Assembly: GCA_018816605.1 (NCBI GenBank)
Contig: JAHIVS010000679.1
Span: forward strand, 1 to 11,205
Reading direction: 5' to 3'
Source of the DNA: Pseudomonadota bacterium
GTDB lineage: Bacteria > Desulfobacterota > Desulfobacteria > Desulfobacterales > Desulfobacteraceae
Length of the DNA stretch: 11,205 bases
Both the position numbers and the translations under genes were made by a program. The first letter of the stretch is position 1. Every line of letters starts with the position of its first letter. The notes below the pieces were generated by a model. That model saw only the letters and a list, made by a program, of their open reading frames with translations, had not been told where the DNA came from and ran no database searches. Shown piece by piece: positions 8,406-11,205 of the stretch.

Positions 8406-8524
8406 GACAACGGTGTCGAATTCACCAACCCGCACTACAAGAGCCGTGAATCAACTTTCGGACTTCGGATTTGAAAAAACGGGTCAGGCGTTTCAGGCGG
8501 TGAAAATCATCCGGAAACAGTCTG
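8376..8524 (+). pseudogene. Probable remnant of a DDE (rve-type) transposase
   Basis: The 235-nt gap between tonB and ispG holds no intact gene. On the + strand one frame reads RIPYCHRFIQDNGVEFTNP and continues through HYKSRESTFGLRI to a stop near 8470. The DNGxEFTN core, usually QTDNGxEFTN, surrounds the second catalytic Asp of rve-type transposases (IS3/IS481-like). After a frame change near 8455, FEKTGQAFQAVKIIR follows at the distance where these enzymes carry FEKxLxxLGIxHKLIRP. No start codon, N-terminal part or terminal inverted repeats are visible, so this is a short dead fragment. Its 3' end touches the tonB 3' end. The family assignment rests on one motif plus spacing and could be chance. 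Confidence 0.4.
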
Positions 8525-9223
8525 TCACAAAAGCTCAAACAGGATATCGATCTGAAGGGTAACAGGGGTTTTAATGAGAAACCCGGGCGGCCTCGGGAAA
8601 GGCGATGCCCGTTTAATGGCATCCATTGCTGCCTCATCCAGGTTTCCATGGTGTGAACTCTTTAAGAGTTTTATCTGGGTGAGGCTGCCGTCGTCTGTCA
8701 AAATAAACTGAATTTTAACCCGTCCTTGAATATGATTTGTTTTTGCAGCATCCGGATATTGTTTAAACCGATGAATCCGCATTTGAAGCATTTCAAAATA
8801 CTCCTGGGCGCTGGCAAACTCCATGGACGTATCCTGGTTCCCGACAGAGCCGGGCAGATGAAGTCCCGGCACCAAGAATCCGGATACAGTCATGGGAGCC
8901 GGCAAATGCGGGAGATCAATTTTCACGTGGGCCCGGTCAATTTTCTGATCCAAAATTTTCTCCATCCGGATGGGAGGAATCTGAATTTTTGGGGCCTGAA
9001 TTGTTTTTACCTGGGAAACAGCGGACGGCTTTAGCCGGATTCTCGGCAAAGGAATTTTTCTGGCATCGGGAGCAGACAACTGCAGCATGGACAATTCAAT
9101 ATAGGAAATTGCCCGGCTCTCATAAATCCCTGCAATATGCAGGAAGACAAAAACATGGATCACAAGGGATAGGACAATAAACCCGTACAGCAGAAAATTG
9201 GGTCTGGGGAATGCTGCTGCCAT
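8525..9223 (-). CDS. tonB: TonB family energy transducer
   Basis: TonB links the ExbB-ExbD proton channel in the inner membrane to outer-membrane receptors. From the ATG at 9223 the protein has 232 residues. It has a short cytoplasmic start, a transmembrane helix (about 10-32) containing SLVIH, the SxxxH spacing (S19, H23) that in E. coli TonB (S16, H20) contacts ExbB/ExbD, and a periplasmic linker rich in Pro, Ile and Lys. The TonB C-terminal fold (about 145-232) includes KQYPDAAK, IQGRVKIQFILTDDGSL, LLKSS and LDEAAMDAIKRASPFP. The linker is shorter and less Lys/Glu-Pro repetitive than that of E. coli TonB. I chose this ATG, 8 nt after exbD, because it gives a normal N-terminus. A TTG at 9259 would add 12 residues with a 28-nt overlap and a weak AAGG. 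This is the only gene of its operon without a frame defect. Confidence 0.88.
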   Translation of the reverse strand: MAAAFPRPNFLLYGFIVLSLVIHVFVFLHIAGIYESRAISYIELSMLQLSAPDARKIPLPRIRLKPSAVSQVKTIQAPKIQIPPIRMEKILDQKIDRAHVKIDLPHLPAPMTVSGFLVPGLHLPGSVGNQDTSMEFASAQEYFEMLQMRIHRFKQYPDAAKTNHIQGRVKIQFILTDDGSLTQIKLLKSSHHGNLDEAAMDAIKRASPFPRPPGFLIKTPVTLQIDILFELL

Positions 9224-9231
9224 GACCGGGG

Positions 9232-9638
9232 TTAAAGCCCTTTTTCCGTTGCCAGGCAAAGCCTTGAGGCGCCTGCGGCCTTGGCAATGTCCATCACTTT
9301 TACCGCTTTGTTCAGGATCACGGTTTTATCGGCCTTTACCACCACCAGCCGGTCGGTCTCATTGCCGATCATCCGCCGTATCTGTGTATACAGATTATCA
9401 ATTGAAATTTTTTCATTTGCAATATAGGTGGCGCCTTCTTTGTCGACAATAATAGTAATTTCCTGTTTTACCTGGGGAGCTGCCGCTTTGGCATTGGGAA
9501 GCTTCACCGTGATCCCCTCTTCCACGATAAAATTGGTGGTCAGCATAAAATAGATCAACAGCAAAAAAACAATGTCAATCAGGGAGGTTAATGGCGCCTG
9601 GATCTGGTATGTGTTTTTTTTGATTTAAATGCCTTCAT
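9232..9638 (-). CDS. exbD: ExbD biopolymer transport protein, frame broken at an A8 run
   Basis: ExbD forms the proton channel with ExbB and energises TonB. The ATG at 9638, 2 nt after exbB, opens MKAFKSKK, but the frame then meets a stop at 9588-9590 after 16 codons. Eight consecutive A's (9614-9621) precede this. A -1 shift there, reading one A twice, continues as NTYQIQAPLTSLIDIVFLLL, then IYFMLTTNF. This is the normal ExbD N-terminus, with its single transmembrane helix and the conserved membrane Asp (LID, like D25 in E. coli). The rest, a periplasmic domain of about 90 residues, is intact to the stop at 9232-9234. In the downstream frame the first ATG/GTG/TTG is a TTG at 9564, in the middle of the helix, which would drop the Asp, so it is not a credible start. 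Possible causes are a lost base, a sequencing error or slippage. The gene identity is firm; its functional state is not. Confidence 0.82.
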
Positions 9639-9640
9639 GT

Positions 9641-10127
9641 CTATAAGGACCTTTTGGAAATGACCTTTAAAAAGGCGACGTCCCCATCCTGAAGCCTGGC
9701 CTCATAGGTGTCCACCCTGGCAATCAGATAACTATGGGCCACCATAGTGGGCAATGCCACGGCAAGCCCCAGGACCGTTGTCAGCATGGCTTCCCAGATC
9801 CCGCCGGCAAGGACGGCTGCATTGACCTTGCCCCCCATCTGCTGAATCACCATAAAGGCCTTTATCTTTCCGAGAATGGTCCCCAGAAGCCCCAGAAAGG
9901 GAGCAATATTGCCAATGGTGGCCAGGGTTTGAAGATAGGCGGACAACGCCCGGACTTCATTTTCAACGGCGTTTACAATAACCGACTCCAGCATACGGGT
10001 TTTCAGGTCTTTGGCTCCGGTGGATGGCAAACTGAATGATCCGTTCACAGAAAATTGCCAGCACCAATACCGAGCAAAATAATATCGGAATAACCAGTAT
10101 CCCGCCCTTTGATAAAAATTCGACCAT
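9641..10127 (-). pseudogene. exbB: ExbB/TolQ proton channel, internally deleted and frameshifted
   Basis: The real start is the ATG at 10127, with GGAGG 4 nt upstream and 15 nt after the preceding gene. It reads MVEFLSKGGILVIPILFCSV, then LVLAIFCERIIQFAIH, a typical ExbB N-terminus with TM1, but stops at 9963-9965. The rest of ExbB is in another frame from about 10020. KTRMLESVIVNAVENEV, LATIGNIAPFLGLLGTILG (TM2), then GGKVNAAVLAGGIWEAMLTT and LGLAVALPTMVAHSYL (TM3) run on to the stop at 9641-9643. The two parts meet with no room for most of the cytoplasmic segment of roughly 50-60 residues that family members have between TM1 and the helix before TM2. A deletion with net frame change is the simplest reading. 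GTILGKIKAF also has Lys where Met is usual (GTVxGMI). Translating the downstream frame back to 10204 gives an N-terminus that does not look like ExbB. Confidence 0.8.
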
Positions 10128-10142
10128 AACGCCTCCGGCGGA

Positions 10143-11177
10143 TCAGCTGCCTGCCGCAACCTGTTCCTTTGCATCCACAAAATCAGGTATGCCGTCAAAA
10201 TCAAGATCTTTTTCCCGTTTCACGACTGCCTGGGTTTCATCAGATTCTTCCCACAAATCCGGTTTTCCATCCTTGTTGTTATCTTCCTGCACGCACTTCA
10301 GGATCCCCTTTTCATAAAGGTACCGGATCTCCACCATCCCGTCCCGGTTTCTGTCTTCTTCCCCCCGGACCAAAAGTTCCTGTTCATCGTAAAACCAGGT
10401 TAAAATGGTTATACCCTGATTTTTTTCCTCCAGGCGCTCAAGGGTTCCGGTTTGCGTGTAGTGTTCCACGCACTCCACAAGGCCGTCGGAATTTTCATCA
10501 AAGAACACTTCGGCATCCGGTCTGCCGTCCTGGTTTTTGTCTATGATGTTCTTAAAAACTTTATCCTTTTTGATCAAAGAAACGGTTTCAAAAATCTGGT
10601 TTCCGTCCGTGTCCGTCTCAACTTTAAAAAGCCTGCCTGCCCGATAATGCCGGACCCGGTCAATGTATCCTTTTTTCTGGGTGTCTTCCCGGATCGTTAA
10701 AAACAGACCGGCCTCATCATAGGCGGCATAATAATCGGGTTTTCCGTCTTCATTCGTGTCCTGGTGCTGCTGTTTGAGTTCACCCTTTTCATAAAACCCG
10801 GTGATTCGAAATTTCCCCTCTGCATGGGGATCTTTAAAGCTTTGCTTGAGTTCACCTTCTGTATCAAAGATCAGGAGACTGTCCATGATATTGTCTTCAT
10901 TTTCATCCTGCTTTTGCTCCACAGGCAGGTTGTTTTCATAGAGCGTCCAGATATTGATCCGTCCGTTATCGTTCGTATCCCTTGTGGAAGAGGCCAGATT
11001 GCCGTTGGTAAAGTGATAAAGGGTGTCAAAGCGTTGGTTGCCCGTGGTGTCTTTTTTATCAGACAAAGCTGCTCTTTTTCATCAAAAAAAGAGACCTGCA
11101 CCAGATGATTGTGAGGGTCCAGCCTTTCCTGGCGAATCCTTTTCCATCTGTTTGCCGGCCTGCACTTGAATTTTCAT
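10143..11177 (-). pseudogene. DxNxDGxxD (EF-hand-loop-like) repeat protein with two 5' frame breaks
   Basis: The main frame (11066 to 10143) encodes about 300 residues of repeats with a period near 20-25. Each repeat pairs a Y/F-rich beta-like stretch and a short turn (YEKGxL, YDEAGL) with an acidic loop: DTNDNGRIN, DTNEDGKPD, DKNQDGRPD, DENSDGLVE, DRNRDGMVE, DNNKDGKPD, DLDFDGIPD. Such loops resemble the calcium loops of EF-hand and dockerin domains; binding is inferred. The frame has no proper start: its first possible one is a TTG at 11066 with a stop just upstream. Another frame gives LDPHNHLVQVSFFDEKEQLCLIK, joining at an A6 run (11052-11057, one base short). The only good start, ATG at 11177 with GGGGGAG 4 nt upstream, lies in a different frame from that piece and stops at 11082-11084 after 31 codons. 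No signal peptide is visible, though one may have been lost. It precedes exbB by 15 nt. Function unknown. Confidence 0.65.
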
Positions 11178-11181
11178 GGTG

Positions 11182-11188
11182 CTCCCCC
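11182..11188 (-). promoter_or_regulatory. Strong ribosome binding site at the head of the exb/tonB operon
   Basis: On the - strand GGGGGAG stands 4 nt before the ATG at 11177. It is the best ribosome site in this operon, yet the frame it serves closes after 31 codons, which supports the view that the downstream gene has been damaged rather than wrongly started. The remaining 17 nt to the window edge are too short to judge a promoter. Confidence 0.6.
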
Positions 11189-11205
11189 TATTCTTACACA
11201 AAATA

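Noticed and set aside
8483..8500. Short direct repeat TCAGGCG-TT-TCAGGCG near the end of tonB
   Set aside because: Two 7-nt copies only; no array and no hairpin that could act as a terminator for tonB.
9232..9564. ExbD starting at the TTG at 9564
   Set aside because: It would begin inside the transmembrane helix and lose the conserved Asp; the frame continues upstream as a normal ExbD N-terminus.
10022..10204. N-terminal extension of exbB read in the downstream frame (from 10204)
   Set aside because: It overlaps the repeat-protein stop, looks unlike ExbB, and covers the real TM1-coding sequence in another frame, which has a GGAGG ribosome site.
8341..11163. GCAGGCCGGC at 8341-8350 and its inverted copy at 11154-11163 flanking the exb/tonB operon
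   Set aside because: A 10-nt match with no extended similarity or target-site duplication is expected by chance in 11 kb, and the right copy falls in the 5' end of the repeat-protein gene.

Overview
The window looks like chromosomal housekeeping DNA from a sulfate-reducing deltaproteobacterium (Desulfobacterota, probably a Desulfobacteraceae relative such as Desulfobacter or Desulfobacula). This rests on the style of the proteins, on a type 3 (bacterial-editing-domain-free) prolyl-tRNA synthetase, and on my memory of gene neighbourhoods. It is a family-level guess; no database was searched.

Left block, + strand (1-2174): the 3' end of a thioredoxin gene, then trxB (NADPH-thioredoxin reductase) 11 nt later, then a BamD-like outer-membrane assembly lipoprotein 2 nt after trxB. 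After 84 nt with promoter-like sequence comes rpmB (ribosomal protein L28, zinc-binding form), closed by a clear Rho-independent terminator. Three G-U pairs show that the hairpin works in the + direction.

Central block, - strand (8289 down to 2180): ispG, proS, a bifunctional Rel/SpoT-type (p)ppGpp synthetase/hydrolase and a PIN-PhoH ATPase, in tight series. proS overlaps ispG by 17 nt; rel follows proS by 26 nt and the PIN-PhoH gene follows rel by about 11 nt. This looks like one transcription unit joining isoprenoid synthesis, tRNA charging, the stringent response and a putative RNA-directed PIN-PhoH enzyme. A candidate promoter lies at 8376-8405. All four genes are intact and carry their expected catalytic residues.

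Right block, - strand (11177 down to 8525): a protein of DxNxDGxxD calcium-loop-like repeats, exbB, exbD and tonB, a TonB energy-transduction operon. This is the unusual part. The repeat protein needs two frame changes near its 5' end. exbB has lost most of the cytoplasmic segment between TM1 and TM2 and changes frame at the junction. exbD needs a -1 shift at a run of eight A's to connect its start codon to its transmembrane helix. Only tonB reads cleanly. No such defect is seen in the roughly 9.2 kb to the left. The cluster is therefore either a decaying operon, a locus using A-tract slippage, or an error-rich contig end; the sequence alone cannot decide.

Between tonB and ispG (8290-8524) the + strand carries what looks like a broken piece of a DDE (rve-type) transposase. 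I see no CRISPR array, tRNA, rRNA, intact insertion sequence or phage gene, and no convincing new multi-gene system.
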